Source: Thermomonospora echinospora (GTDB lineage Bacteria > Actinomycetota > Actinomycetes > Streptosporangiales > Streptosporangiaceae). From it: DNA of 64,000 nt. Numbering within the stretch: position 1 is the first letter of the stretch; every line of letters starts with the position of its first letter. The stretch is from contig NZ_FNVO01000001.1 in assembly GCF_900108175.1 (NCBI RefSeq), positions 709,499 to 773,498 on the forward strand, written 5' to 3'. A program made the position numbers and the translations under genes. Of the stretch, positions 44,869 to 53,669 are shown piece by piece. The notes below the pieces were generated by a model. The model had not been told where the DNA came from. It made no database searches and saw nothing but the letters and a program-made list of their open reading frames with translations.

Positions 44869-46030
44869 GGACGGGGAGCTTTTCGATGCTCCGGGTGATG
44901 TTGCTCGGCACCCGTACCTCGGTGCCGACGACGAGCCGCTCGACGCGGTGTGACAGGGCTTTGATGACCGCGTGGGCCTCAAGGCGGGCCAGGCCCTGGC
45001 CGGCGCAGCCGTGCGGGCCGTAGCCGAACGACAGGTGGTCGGTCGGGTTGCGCTCGACCAGGAACTCCTCGGGATTCTCGTAGTGGCGCGGGTCCCGGTT
45101 GCCGGCACCGAACAGGATCGCGACCTGCGCCCCTTCCGGGACCAGGACACCATCGATCTCCACATCCCGGGTCGTACGACGCCCCCAGGCGTGGACCGGG
45201 GCCCAGTAGCGGAGCACCTCGTTGAACGCGGCCGACACCAACGACGGGTTCTCTCGCACCCGCGCGAGCTGGTCGGGGTGTGCGGCGAAAAGGGCGACGA
45301 GGTTCCCGATGGAGGCGATCGTGGTGTCGACGCCGGCGCCGAGGTACTGGTGGATGATGTGGCCGGACGTGCCGGGCGGGATGTCACCGCGGGCCTCGGC
45401 CTCGAAGATCCCGCGTCCGACCGAGCCGGGCGCCAGATCATCGGCGGTGACGCCCGAGCACCAGTCGTACAGCTCCCCCGCGATCGGGAAGCTCTCCGCG
45501 GTGCGCCGGTTCATCGGCCCGATGACCTGCATCGCCGCCTGGCCCCAGCGGAGCATGTTGTCGCGGACGTGACCGGTGAACCCGATGAGATCCGCGACGA
45601 CCTCGAGCGGGAAGGCGCGGGCCAGCGCGTCGATCGCCTCGAACGAACCCTTGTCGACCAGTTCGGCGACGAACGCGTCGGCCTTGGCGTCGATGCCGTC
45701 CTTGAGCCCGCGGAGCGCCCGCGGTGACAAGTTGGCGGTCAGGGTCGCACGCAGCCGGGTGTGCACCGGCGGGTCCGAGGCCAGGGATGTGCCGGTCAGC
45801 GCCTCGTTGACCGTCGGGTTGAAGCCGATGGCCCCGGCGGAGGAGAAGCTCTCCCAGTCGCCCAGGGCGTTGCGGATCACGTCGTACCTCGTGAGCGCGT
45901 AGACGTCGTTCGCCGGGAGGCGGACGACGCCTCCAAGGGCGCGCAGCGCCGCGTAGGACGGGTAGGGGTCCACGAGCACCTCGTCGTCGAACAGGTCGAG
46001 ATCGGAGACGGGAGGGGTCGGGTCGGACAT
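44849..46030 (-). CDS. Cytochrome P450
   Basis: This 393-residue soluble class I P450 has the I-helix oxygen-activation motif LGAGVDTTIASIG, the K-helix ExxR in NEVLRYWAP and the haem-ligand loop FGYGPHGCAGQGLARLE with Cys342. The start at 46030 has GAGGTGA upstream. Its stop codon lies inside the terminal TCAA of the adjacent TnpB element. Removing the element would extend the frame by nine residues into the ferredoxin start. Redox partners follow beyond the element. It probably hydroxylates or O-dealkylates an aromatic substrate. Confidence 0.93.
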   Translation of the reverse strand: MSDPTPPVSDLDLFDDEVLVDPYPSYAALRALGGVVRLPANDVYALTRYDVIRNALGDWESFSSAGAIGFNPTVNEALTGTSLASDPPVHTRLRATLTANLSPRALRGLKDGIDAKADAFVAELVDKGSFEAIDALARAFPLEVVADLIGFTGHVRDNMLRWGQAAMQVIGPMNRRTAESFPIAGELYDWCSGVTADDLAPGSVGRGIFEAEARGDIPPGTSGHIIHQYLGAGVDTTIASIGNLVALFAAHPDQLARVRENPSLVSAAFNEVLRYWAPVHAWGRRTTRDVEIDGVLVPEGAQVAILFGAGNRDPRHYENPEEFLVERNPTDHLSFGYGPHGCAGQGLARLEAHAVIKALSHRVERLVVGTEVRVPSNITRSIEKLPVLEVIPA

Positions 46031-46356
46031 CGGTTCACCTCGGGTCGGTAATCGGTGAACACAGTGAAGTGACCGCACTCACATTATGCAAGCGCATACT
46101 TTGCATGCCCCGACATGAATCTCCTGCATGACTGGTGTCTCGTATCGAAATATGTTCGCCACGAGTCGTCGTCCGGCGGCTTTTGGCGCCTCGATGGGCA
46201 CGTGTCCATGGCCGTTCGGTACGGTTCCGATCCACGTGCGGTGAATCTCATGACGCCGCCCCCGCGCCGGGCTGGAGGACGACGACGGCGGTGACGGCTG
46301 CTACCCGCCGGTCGTCGGGGGTGTCGACGACGGCCCCGCGGACGGCGAGGTGGGAT
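46031..46356. promoter_or_regulatory. P450 promoter region with an ATGCAA-N9-TTGCAT palindrome
   Basis: This 326-bp gap is AT-richer than average up to about 46170. ATGCAA (46086-46091) and TTGCAT (46101-46106) form a 6-bp inverted repeat with a 9-nt spacer, 56 bp upstream of the P450 start, resembling a LysR site (T-N11-A type). No gene is visible in the remainder. Confidence 0.55.
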
Positions 46357-47148
46357 TCATGAGCGGGTTCTTTTCGAGGAGAAGGCGCCGTGCCGGCCCT
46401 CGCCGGCGGTGAACCGGGCGGCCCCCGCCACGCCCTCGGCCGCCACGATGGGGACGCCCGCCGCGCCTTCGGCGCGCAGCGCCTCGGCCAGCGGAAGGTC
46501 CAGGGCGGCGTAGGTGGAGGACCGGTCGGCCAGCACGCAGCCGAACGGGAATCCGGCGATCTCCGCGGCCAGCTCGCGCGCCGCCCGTACCGCCTCACCC
46601 GGTTCCACGACCCGGTTGGCCAGGCCGATCGCCAGGGCCTCGTCCGCCTGCACCGGACGCCCGGTCAGGATCATGTCCAGGGCGCGGCCGAGGCCGACGA
46701 TCCGCGGCAGCCGGACCGTGCCGCCGTCGATCAGCGGCACGCCCCACCGGCGGCAGAACACCCCCAGCACCGCGTCGCGCTCGACCACGCGCAGGTCGGC
46801 CAGCAGCGCCAGTTCCAGCCCGCCGGCCACCGCGTGCCCGCTGATCGCCGCGATCAGCGGCTTGCTCAGCGCCATCCGGGTGGGCCCCATCGGGCCGGTG
46901 CCGCCGCCGTCGGGGTCGAGCTCGTTGCGCCGCGCGGGGTCGCCGACCGCGGTGAGGTCGGCGCCCGCGCAGAACGTCCCGCCGGCTCCGGCCAGGACCG
47001 CCACCTGCTGCCCGGGGTCGGCCTCGAACGCCTGGAACGCCTCCCGCAGCTCGGCCGCCATCGGCCCGTCGACGGCGTTGCGGCGCTCGGGCCGGTCCAG
47101 CCAGATCGTGGTGATCGAGCCCTGGATCTCGACCCGCACGTCACCCAT
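46357..47148 (-). CDS. Enoyl-CoA hydratase/isomerase family protein
   Basis: This 263-residue crotonase-fold protein has the oxyanion-hole segment GAGGTFCAGADLTAVGDPAR and the second one ISGHAVAGGLELALLADL. The catalytic glutamate region reads FCRRWGVPLIDGGTVRLPRI, as in hydratase-like members with the first Glu replaced, so the activity may not be a simple hydratase. ATG at 47148 is preferred because GGAGG lies 5 nt upstream; the adjacent upstream GTG is too close. No operon partner. Confidence 0.85.
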   Translation of the reverse strand: MGDVRVEIQGSITTIWLDRPERRNAVDGPMAAELREAFQAFEADPGQQVAVLAGAGGTFCAGADLTAVGDPARRNELDPDGGGTGPMGPTRMALSKPLIAAISGHAVAGGLELALLADLRVVERDAVLGVFCRRWGVPLIDGGTVRLPRIVGLGRALDMILTGRPVQADEALAIGLANRVVEPGEAVRAARELAAEIAGFPFGCVLADRSSTYAALDLPLAEALRAEGAAGVPIVAAEGVAGAARFTAGEGRHGAFSSKRTRS

Positions 47149-47954
47149 CACTACCTCCGGCGCATCCGGACCACGGCAGTCCTACAGTGGAGAACGACAC
47201 CCGCCTGCGCAACCTCTGGAACACCGGCGACCTCATCGCCCGCCCGGAGGCCGCCACCATCGTCCACGACCCCCTCCTGCCCGACGACCTCCGCGATCCC
47301 GCCCAGGGCCGATCACGCGGCTCCCGGACCAATCGCCGCGCGCATCGCCGGCCGCCGCGTGGGGATCGCCTGGTCGTAGCCATCGGCGTACGTCGTCGAA
47401 CCGCTGCTTGTCCGCCGTCATGGGCACCGCCCGCCTGTCAGATGGCCCGGACCTCGCCCCGGCTGAAACCCGAGGATCACCTGTCAAGCACCCATTCGAG
47501 GTGCGCCCTGTGGACCTGTGTCAAGGAAGACGCGTGACTTTGCGAATCTTTTAACTACAGGTTTATCGTGAGTAACACCAGCACCACCAGTCACAGTCCT
47601 CCCTGATGGTCTGTAACTGAAAAGTGACTGTGCATGACATCGGCGGCGATCGAGGGCCGGGTGTTGACCTTTCTTCTGTTCATTTGACAGGATTTGAGTC
47701 GAAAGGGGCGTAGCTGATCTTTCGTGCGATGGTCAGTGTATTGTCACGCGATCGTTTCGAGCCGATGCGGGAGCCGACTCAGAAGCCATCCGATCAAGCA
47801 GCGTTGATCAGGGCAGTCGTCGATAACCATGCCCCTCCGTGCGTCTTTGCCTCCTTCGTCCGGGGTGGGCACATCGTCGGTGGTCAGTAGCCGGGCGATT
47901 GTAGACGGCGGCCGCGACGGGATTCTTGTCATCCGGAGACAAGGGGCGCAAGGG
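47149..47954. other. Long intergenic region before the sensor kinase
   Basis: This 806-bp stretch has no convincing gene. A plus-strand frame from a GTG at 47187 reads RLRNLWNTGDLIARPEAAT, then breaks at about 47290, suggesting a decayed small gene. From 47530 to 47800 the DNA is unusually AT-rich. CAGTCAC (47588-47594) and GTGACTG (47624-47630) form a 7-bp inverted repeat that could be an operator for the following regulatory genes. Confidence 0.5.
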
Positions 47955-49046
47955 GTGTCGAGGTCAATGGAGCGTTGCCAGCACCGGGAAATCGATTCAC
48001 CGGACCTGGCATCATTGGTGGAAGCGGAAAGGATGAGATTCAGGGCCGCCTGCGAGCGTGCCCTCGACGCGATGGACGGGCCGATCGCGGCCGACGCGGC
48101 GGCCCGCCGGCGGTTGCTGGCCGAGTCCGAGCTGATCGTCTGCGACATGGTGGAGAGCCTGCGCGCCGGACGGCCCCGGGTGGCCGAGCCCAGCCTCGCG
48201 ACGGGCGGCCGGCAGGCCGACCCCCGCGACTCCCTGCTGTTCTGGGAAACGTTCTTCTCCATCGTGCTGCGGCGGCTGATCACCTACGCCGACATCGGTG
48301 ACAGGTCGCGTGAACCGTTCACGCTGGCGGTCTTGGTCCTCTACGAGAGCATCACCTCACGGCTGTCGGAGGGCCTGGTCTCCTACTCGGGCCACCTGCT
48401 CGACAAGGTGCACGAGGCGCAGCTCGACGAGCGGAACCGCATCACGCGTGAGCTGCACGACCGTGTGGGGTTCTGGCTCAACACCGCCTTCCGGCAGATG
48501 GAGCTGTTCGAGGTGGCCCGAGAGCGCGGGGCCGACCTGTCGGGGGCCACCGAACGTGTGGAGAAGGCGCGGTTCGCGGTCCGGGAGGCCATGCGGAGCC
48601 TGCGCGCGACGACCACGGGACTGCGGTTGCAGGAGCCGGTGCGGCATCTGGAGAGGGCCCTGCTGACCGCGTTCGCGGCGCTCCCCGCCAACGAGGCGAT
48701 GGTGCGGCTCAACATCAACGGAGACGAGGACTGGGCGCCGGACGGCGTCAAAGACGAGGTCTTCCTCATCGTCCGGGAGGCGGTCCGCAACGCGGTCGTG
48801 CACGGACGTCCCCGGCTGGTGGTCGTGGGCGTGCACATCGCCCCGTACGAGCTGCGCGTTTACGTCGATGACGACGGCGCCGGGTTCGACGTCAAGACCC
48901 TGGCCAAGGGCAAGGGCATCGGCCTGTCGGTGATGCGGGAACGCGCCGAGGCACTGAACGGAACGCTGACCGTGGCGGGGACACAGGGCAGAGGAACCCA
49001 TGTCGAGCTCTATGTTCCGCTCCCCGAGCACGCCGATCCGCAATGA
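47955..49046 (+). CDS. NarL-type sensor histidine kinase (cytoplasmic)
   Basis: This 363-residue kinase has the HisKA_3 phosphorylation helix with the histidine in ERNRITRELHDRVGFWLN and an HATPase_c domain with REAVRNAVVHG, DDDGAGFD and GIGLSVMRERAEALNG. No transmembrane segments are seen, so it senses an intracellular signal or a partner protein. A GTG at 47955 has AAGGGG 8 nt upstream; ATG at 47967 is an alternative. It pairs with the response regulator 41 nt downstream. Confidence 0.88.
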   Translation: MSRSMERCQHREIDSPDLASLVEAERMRFRAACERALDAMDGPIAADAAARRRLLAESELIVCDMVESLRAGRPRVAEPSLATGGRQADPRDSLLFWETFFSIVLRRLITYADIGDRSREPFTLAVLVLYESITSRLSEGLVSYSGHLLDKVHEAQLDERNRITRELHDRVGFWLNTAFRQMELFEVARERGADLSGATERVEKARFAVREAMRSLRATTTGLRLQEPVRHLERALLTAFAALPANEAMVRLNINGDEDWAPDGVKDEVFLIVREAVRNAVVHGRPRLVVVGVHIAPYELRVYVDDDGAGFDVKTLAKGKGIGLSVMRERAEALNGTLTVAGTQGRGTHVELYVPLPEHADPQ

Positions 49047-49087
49047 CTCCGGCAATCCGAAGTTACCCGTGAGAAAGGAAGGCAAGG

Positions 49088-49816
49088 ATGCCTGATCCGA
49101 CGCGGACCGGAATCCTGATCGTGGACGACCACGCCCTCGTGCGGGACGGCGTGCGGGAGATCCTGGAGACCCAGGAGGACATGGGAGTCGTCGGGGAGGC
49201 GAGTGACAGCCACTCGGCCGTCGCGCTCGCCGCCGAGACCAAGCCCCAGGTCGTGCTGCTCGACATCGGCATCCCGGGCGACGACGCCGTCACCACCGTG
49301 GGCCGCATCCGGGCGCTCTCACCCGGGACGGCGGTCGTCATCCTCAGCATGTTCGAGGGCCCGTACCTGCTGCGCAGCCTGCTGGACGCGGGAATCCGGG
49401 GCTACCTGCTCAAGAGCGCCACACGCCAGGAACTGGTCGCCGCGATCCGCAGCGTCGTCGCCGACAAGGCGCGCACGGTGCTCTCGGTCTCTCAGGAGAG
49501 CCTGCTCCACCTGCGCGGCCCCGCCGAGGACGTGCTGACACCGCTGGAGCGCGAGATCCTCCAGCTCACTGCGGAGGCGCTGAGCAACGCCCAGATCGCC
49601 GCCCGGCTGTCGCTGACCGAGGCGGCGGTGAAGCGGCATCTGGGCAAGATCTTCGGCAAGCTGGGCGCCGTCTCGCGGATCGACGCGGTGAACAAGGCGG
49701 CGGCTGCATCGCTGATCACCGTGGCGACGGTGCCGCCGGCCCCCGCCGCGCCCGAGGGAGGCGGCCGGCGAGGGCGTCGGCGGGGGCCGGCGGAAAGCGA
49801 GCGGAATTCGAGGTGA
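49088..49816 (+). CDS. NarL/FixJ-family response regulator
   Basis: This 242-residue regulator has a receiver domain with the phospho-acceptor Asp in VVLLDIGIPGDDAV and conserved Lys in GYLLKSATRQEL, and a LuxR-type helix-turn-helix LTAEALSNAQIAARLSLTEAAVKRHLGKIF near residues 162-191. A basic, Gly/Arg-rich tail ends the protein. AAAGGAAGG precedes the ATG. It is partnered with the kinase upstream and sits just before the SARP gene, so it may be the first layer of control of the polyketide cluster. Confidence 0.92.
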   Translation: MPDPTRTGILIVDDHALVRDGVREILETQEDMGVVGEASDSHSAVALAAETKPQVVLLDIGIPGDDAVTTVGRIRALSPGTAVVILSMFEGPYLLRSLLDAGIRGYLLKSATRQELVAAIRSVVADKARTVLSVSQESLLHLRGPAEDVLTPLEREILQLTAEALSNAQIAARLSLTEAAVKRHLGKIFGKLGAVSRIDAVNKAAAASLITVATVPPAPAAPEGGGRRGRRRGPAESERNSR

Positions 49817-49846
49817 AGGCGCCTCGGGAGCCCGATGACCGGCGAT

Positions 49847-49889
49847 CCGCGAACTGTCGTCCCGGCTCTGCCGCGTCGACAGTTCGCGG
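49847..49889 (+). terminator. 13-bp perfect hairpin after the response regulator
   Basis: CCGCGAACTGTCG and CGACAGTTCGCGG pair perfectly across a 17-nt loop, 30 nt beyond the response-regulator stop and 90 nt before the SARP start. It is probably a terminator separating the two-component genes from the SARP transcript; a regulator-binding dyad is the alternative. Confidence 0.6.
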
Positions 49890-49981
49890 TCGACGGACTT
49901 TGGTTGTGCGCTCTTGTGAGGGACGGAGTTGCTGAGTAGTTTCGGTGACGTCTGCACCGATTTATTTGCTCTGGGGGCTTC

Positions 49982-52135
49982 GTGGACTTTCGCGTGCTCG
50001 GTCCGGTGGAGATTATCAGTAACGGGCACAATGTGTTGCCCACCGCATCAAAACCGCGTCAGGTCATTTCCCTCTTGCTGCTTCGCAGGAACACCGTCGT
50101 GCGGACCGACGAGCTCATCGACGAGCTCTGGGAGGAAAGTCCGCCGATGAGCGCCATGACGACGCTCCAGACCTACATATACAAACTGCGGAAGATCTTG
50201 GCCGGGCTGGGCGCCGAGGAACTCCTCAGCACCCGGCCGGGAGGATATCTGCTGGCGATCCCCGACCACTCGATCGACCTGTACCGGTTCGAGCAGGACG
50301 CGACCCTGGGACAAGCGGCGCTCGAGGGCGGCGACGCGGCCGGCGCCGCCGAGACGCTGCGCCGGGCGCTGGGGCTGTGGCGCGGCCAGGCCTTGGCCGA
50401 CGTCGTCCAGGGCGGGCTGCTGTCCTCCTACGCGACCCGGCTCGAGGAGCTGAGGTCCCGCGCCCTGGAACTGCGCCTGGAGGCCGACCTCCAGCTCGGC
50501 CGCCACCGCGAGCTGATCAGTGAGCTCAGGTCGCTGGTGCTCACCCATCCCCTGCACGAGCACCTCCACGCCGCCTTGATGATCGCCCTGCACCGCTCGG
50601 GGCGGCGGCACGAGGCGCTGGAGGTCTACCGGGTGCTGCGCGAGAACATGATCGAGAACCTCGGTCTGGATCCGGGCCGTGAGCTGCGCGAGCTCCACCA
50701 GGCGCTGCTGGCGGATGCCCCGTTCGGCGGGCCGTACGAGCAGGAGCGGGTCACCGTGGTCGCCCAGGCGACGGCGGACGTCGTGGCCCGTCCCGTCCGC
50801 CTGGCCGACGAGGCCGTCCTCCCTGGCGCCTTCCTCAACGGCAACGGCCACGGCTACGGCCACCCCAATGGCGAGGGCCACACCAACGGCCATGCCAAGG
50901 CCAATGGCGACCGCAACGGCGACGGCCACGCCAACGGCAGCGGCGTTGGTGTGGTCGCCGCCGCTCCCGACATCGCCGGATCGTTCGTCCGGCCCGAGCC
51001 TCTGGCCGTGCCCGCCGAGCCACCCGGTGACGCCGAGCCCGAGCCGCTCGGGCTCGTGATCCCGCCGCTGGGGCCTCCGGCGCAACTGCCGGCCGACATC
51101 GCCGACTTCACCGGGCGTACGGAGATCGTCGAGGAGGTCCTGGCGGGCCTGGCGTCCGCGGGAGCGGTCCGGAACTGGACCGCCACCCCCGTCGTCACCG
51201 TCAGCGGAACGCCCGGAGTGGGCAAGACCGCGCTGGCGATCCATCTCGCCCACCGCCTGCGACCCCGGTTCACCGACGGGCAGCTTTACGCCGACCTGCG
51301 CGGTTCGGTCGACGGCTCGCGCGACCTGCCGGAGGTGCTCGGCGGCTTCCTCCAGGCGATGGGCGTCCCGGAGGCGCACATCCCCTTCGGGCTCGAGGAG
51401 CGCAGCACGCTGTTCCGTTCGGTCACCGCCGGGCGGCGTCTGCTCATCGTCCTGGACGACGCGCCCTCGTCGGCGTACGTGCGGCCGCTCATCCCGGGCG
51501 ACCCGGGGTGCACCCTCATCGTCACCAGCAGGCGCCGGCTGCACGGGCTGGCCGGGAACTGGGACGTCGACCTCGACGTCATGGACCACGCCGAGGGCGT
51601 CGAGCTGCTGGGCCGCGTGGTCGGACGCGCCCGGCTCGACCGGGCGCCGAGCGCGGCCGACCGGCTGGTGGAGCTCGGCGGCCGGCTGCCCCTCGCCCTG
51701 CGGTGCATCGGCAGCCGCCTGGCCACCATGCCCGACGTCTCGATCACCGAGATGGCCGAGCGGCTGGCCGAGACGCCGCGGTCCCTGGACCTGCTGAGCG
51801 TCGGCGAACTGGACCTGCGCGCCCGCTACGACTCCAGCTACGGCGCGCTGAGCCGCCGGGAGCAGGCGGTCTTCCGGCTGCTCAGCATGTTGCCGTCGCC
51901 GCGGTTCACCGCGCGGGAGGCCGCCGAACTGCTCGGCTGGGACGCCGCCGACATCCGGCCCGCTCTCGAAGGCCTGGTGGACCATCGCCTGATCCGAGCG
52001 GCGCAGGGCGAGGACGGGCAGATCCGTTACCGGTTCCCCGAACTGGTGCTCAGCTACGCCCGTGAACGGCTGAACGAGGCGCTGGACCCCGGCCCCTCCC
52101 GGGCGAGCCGCGAACACCCCGTTCCGACCGGCTGA
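49982..52135 (+). CDS. AfsR/SARP-family pathway activator with NB-ARC ATPase domain
   Basis: This 717-residue regulator has an OmpR-type winged helix (residues 1-95) and a BTAD domain (about 97-245), the SARP core. A low-complexity linker rich in Asn, Gly and His follows (about residues 283-320, e.g. GNGHGYGHPNGEGHTNG), then an NB-ARC ATPase with P-loop VSGTPGVGKTALAIHLA and LLIVLDDAPSS. There is no C-terminal TPR block. The GTG start has GGGGG upstream. SARPs activate polyketide clusters, and this one is immediately upstream of the cluster genes. Confidence 0.92.
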   Translation: MDFRVLGPVEIISNGHNVLPTASKPRQVISLLLLRRNTVVRTDELIDELWEESPPMSAMTTLQTYIYKLRKILAGLGAEELLSTRPGGYLLAIPDHSIDLYRFEQDATLGQAALEGGDAAGAAETLRRALGLWRGQALADVVQGGLLSSYATRLEELRSRALELRLEADLQLGRHRELISELRSLVLTHPLHEHLHAALMIALHRSGRRHEALEVYRVLRENMIENLGLDPGRELRELHQALLADAPFGGPYEQERVTVVAQATADVVARPVRLADEAVLPGAFLNGNGHGYGHPNGEGHTNGHAKANGDRNGDGHANGSGVGVVAAAPDIAGSFVRPEPLAVPAEPPGDAEPEPLGLVIPPLGPPAQLPADIADFTGRTEIVEEVLAGLASAGAVRNWTATPVVTVSGTPGVGKTALAIHLAHRLRPRFTDGQLYADLRGSVDGSRDLPEVLGGFLQAMGVPEAHIPFGLEERSTLFRSVTAGRRLLIVLDDAPSSAYVRPLIPGDPGCTLIVTSRRRLHGLAGNWDVDLDVMDHAEGVELLGRVVGRARLDRAPSAADRLVELGGRLPLALRCIGSRLATMPDVSITEMAERLAETPRSLDLLSVGELDLRARYDSSYGALSRREQAVFRLLSMLPSPRFTAREAAELLGWDAADIRPALEGLVDHRLIRAAQGEDGQIRYRFPELVLSYARERLNEALDPGPSRASREHPVPTG

Positions 52136-52217
52136 CAGTCGAGCGCCCTTCAAGGGGTTGTGCAGCGGAGGTCCCTAGATTCGGTCGCGGACGTCGGAAG
52201 ACCGCGAAGGGGGAACG

Positions 52218-53651
52218 ATGACGGCTTCCGCGATCGGCCGTCCGGCGGTGGCGGACCCGGGTTCGCGGGACGCGGCGCAGAGGTTGTCCCGGCTGCTGGA
52301 CCCCGGCTCCCTCAGCCCGCTCCGGGAACCGGGCGCCACGGGCGTGCACACGGCGCGCGGGCTCATCGAGGGCGCGAAGGCGGTGGCCTTCTGCACCGAC
52401 GCGACCGTCATGGGCGGCGCGCTGGGCGCGGCCGGTTGCGACGACATCGTCGCCGCGATCGACACCGCCGTCCGCGAGCGCTGCCCGGTCATCGGGATCT
52501 GGCACTGCGGCGGGGCCCGCATCGACGAGGGGGTGCGGTCGCTGGAAGGCGTCGGACGCGTGTTCGCGGCGATCGTCCGGGCCTCGGGCCGGGTGCCGCA
52601 ACTGTCGGTCGTGGTCGGCCCGGCGGCGGGCGGCGCGGCCTACGGCCCGGCCCTCACCGACCTGGTGATCATGGCGCCGGACGCGCGGCTGTTCGTGACC
52701 GGGCCGGACGTGGTGCGCGACGTCACCGGCGAGGACGTCACCATGGCCGACCTCGGCGGTCCCGAGCCGCACGGGCGCCGGTCCGGCGTCTGCCACGTGC
52801 GCGCGGACTCCGAGGACGACGCCTACGTCCGTGCCCGGCGTATCGCCACGCTGCTCGGCCGCCCGGGAGTCTTCGACCCGCGCCTCGTCCAGGACGAGGA
52901 CGACCTGCGCCAACTGCTGCCCGCGCGTCCCAACCGCGCCTACGACGTCAAGCCGTTGCTGCGGCGGATCCTCGACGGCCCGGCCACGGGCGCGGAGGGC
53001 CTGGAGGAGGTGCAGGCCGCGTGGGCGCCGAACATGGTCGTCGGGTTCGGCCGCCTCGGCGGTCGAACCGTCGGCGTGGTGGCGAACAACCCGCTGCGCA
53101 AGGGCGGCTGCCTGGACTCCCTGTCCGCCGAGAAGGCCGCGCGGTTCGTGCGCATGTGCGACTCCTTCGGAGTTCCCCTGGTGGTCGTCGTGGACGTGCC
53201 CGGTTTCCTTCCCGGCGTGGGGCAGGAGTGGGACGGTGTGATCCGGCGCGGCGCCAAGCTCCTGCACGCCTTCGCAGAGGCGGTGGTCCCACGGGTGACG
53301 CTGGTGACGCGCAAGTCGTACGGCGGCGCCTATGTCGCCATGAACTCTCGCTCGCTCGGCGCCACGGCGGTGTTCGCGTGGCCTGAAGCGGAGACGTCCG
53401 TCATGGGAGCGGAGCCCGCAGTGCGGATCCTGTACAGGCGCAGGCTCGCCGCCGCTCCGCCCGAGGAGCGCGAGGCCCTGCGGGCCGCTCTCGTCGCGGA
53501 GCACCAGCGCACCACCGGCGGGCTCCATGTGGCCGTGGCACAGGGAGCCGTTGACGAGGTCATCGACCCGGCCCGGACCCGCCGCACGCTCGCTGAGGCG
53601 CTCGCCGGAGCCCCCGCCGGACGCGGCTCCCACGGCAACATCCCGCTCTGA
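52218..53651 (+). CDS. Acyl-CoA carboxylase, carboxyltransferase (beta) subunit
   Basis: This 477-residue carboxyltransferase carboxylates acetyl- or propionyl-CoA with a biotinylated alpha subunit encoded elsewhere. It has GPAAGGAAYGPALTDLVIM (CoA/biotin-binding oxyanion), VVVVDVPGFLPGVGQEWDGV and TRKSYGGAYVAMNSR, with the usual GNIPL end. It is shorter at the N-terminus than housekeeping PccB proteins of about 530 residues, as seen for cluster-specific copies. It probably supplies malonyl-CoA extender units for the polyketide. Confidence 0.92.
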   Translation: MTASAIGRPAVADPGSRDAAQRLSRLLDPGSLSPLREPGATGVHTARGLIEGAKAVAFCTDATVMGGALGAAGCDDIVAAIDTAVRERCPVIGIWHCGGARIDEGVRSLEGVGRVFAAIVRASGRVPQLSVVVGPAAGGAAYGPALTDLVIMAPDARLFVTGPDVVRDVTGEDVTMADLGGPEPHGRRSGVCHVRADSEDDAYVRARRIATLLGRPGVFDPRLVQDEDDLRQLLPARPNRAYDVKPLLRRILDGPATGAEGLEEVQAAWAPNMVVGFGRLGGRTVGVVANNPLRKGGCLDSLSAEKAARFVRMCDSFGVPLVVVVDVPGFLPGVGQEWDGVIRRGAKLLHAFAEAVVPRVTLVTRKSYGGAYVAMNSRSLGATAVFAWPEAETSVMGAEPAVRILYRRRLAAAPPEEREALRAALVAEHQRTTGGLHVAVAQGAVDEVIDPARTRRTLAEALAGAPAGRGSHGNIPL

Positions 53652-53669
53652 CGCCCCGAGGAGAGTTCC

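Noticed and set aside
43500-44880. The paired end hairpins of the TnpB element as a CRISPR-like repeat pair
   Set aside because: Only two degenerate copies 1.3 kb apart, with spacing and terminal TCAA that fit IS200/IS605 ends. No CRISPR array is present anywhere in the window.
47187-47379. Possible short gene beginning RLRNLWNTGDLIARPEAAT
   Set aside because: The coding-like segment lasts only about 35 codons, then continues only in another frame; no ribosome site or recognisable family.
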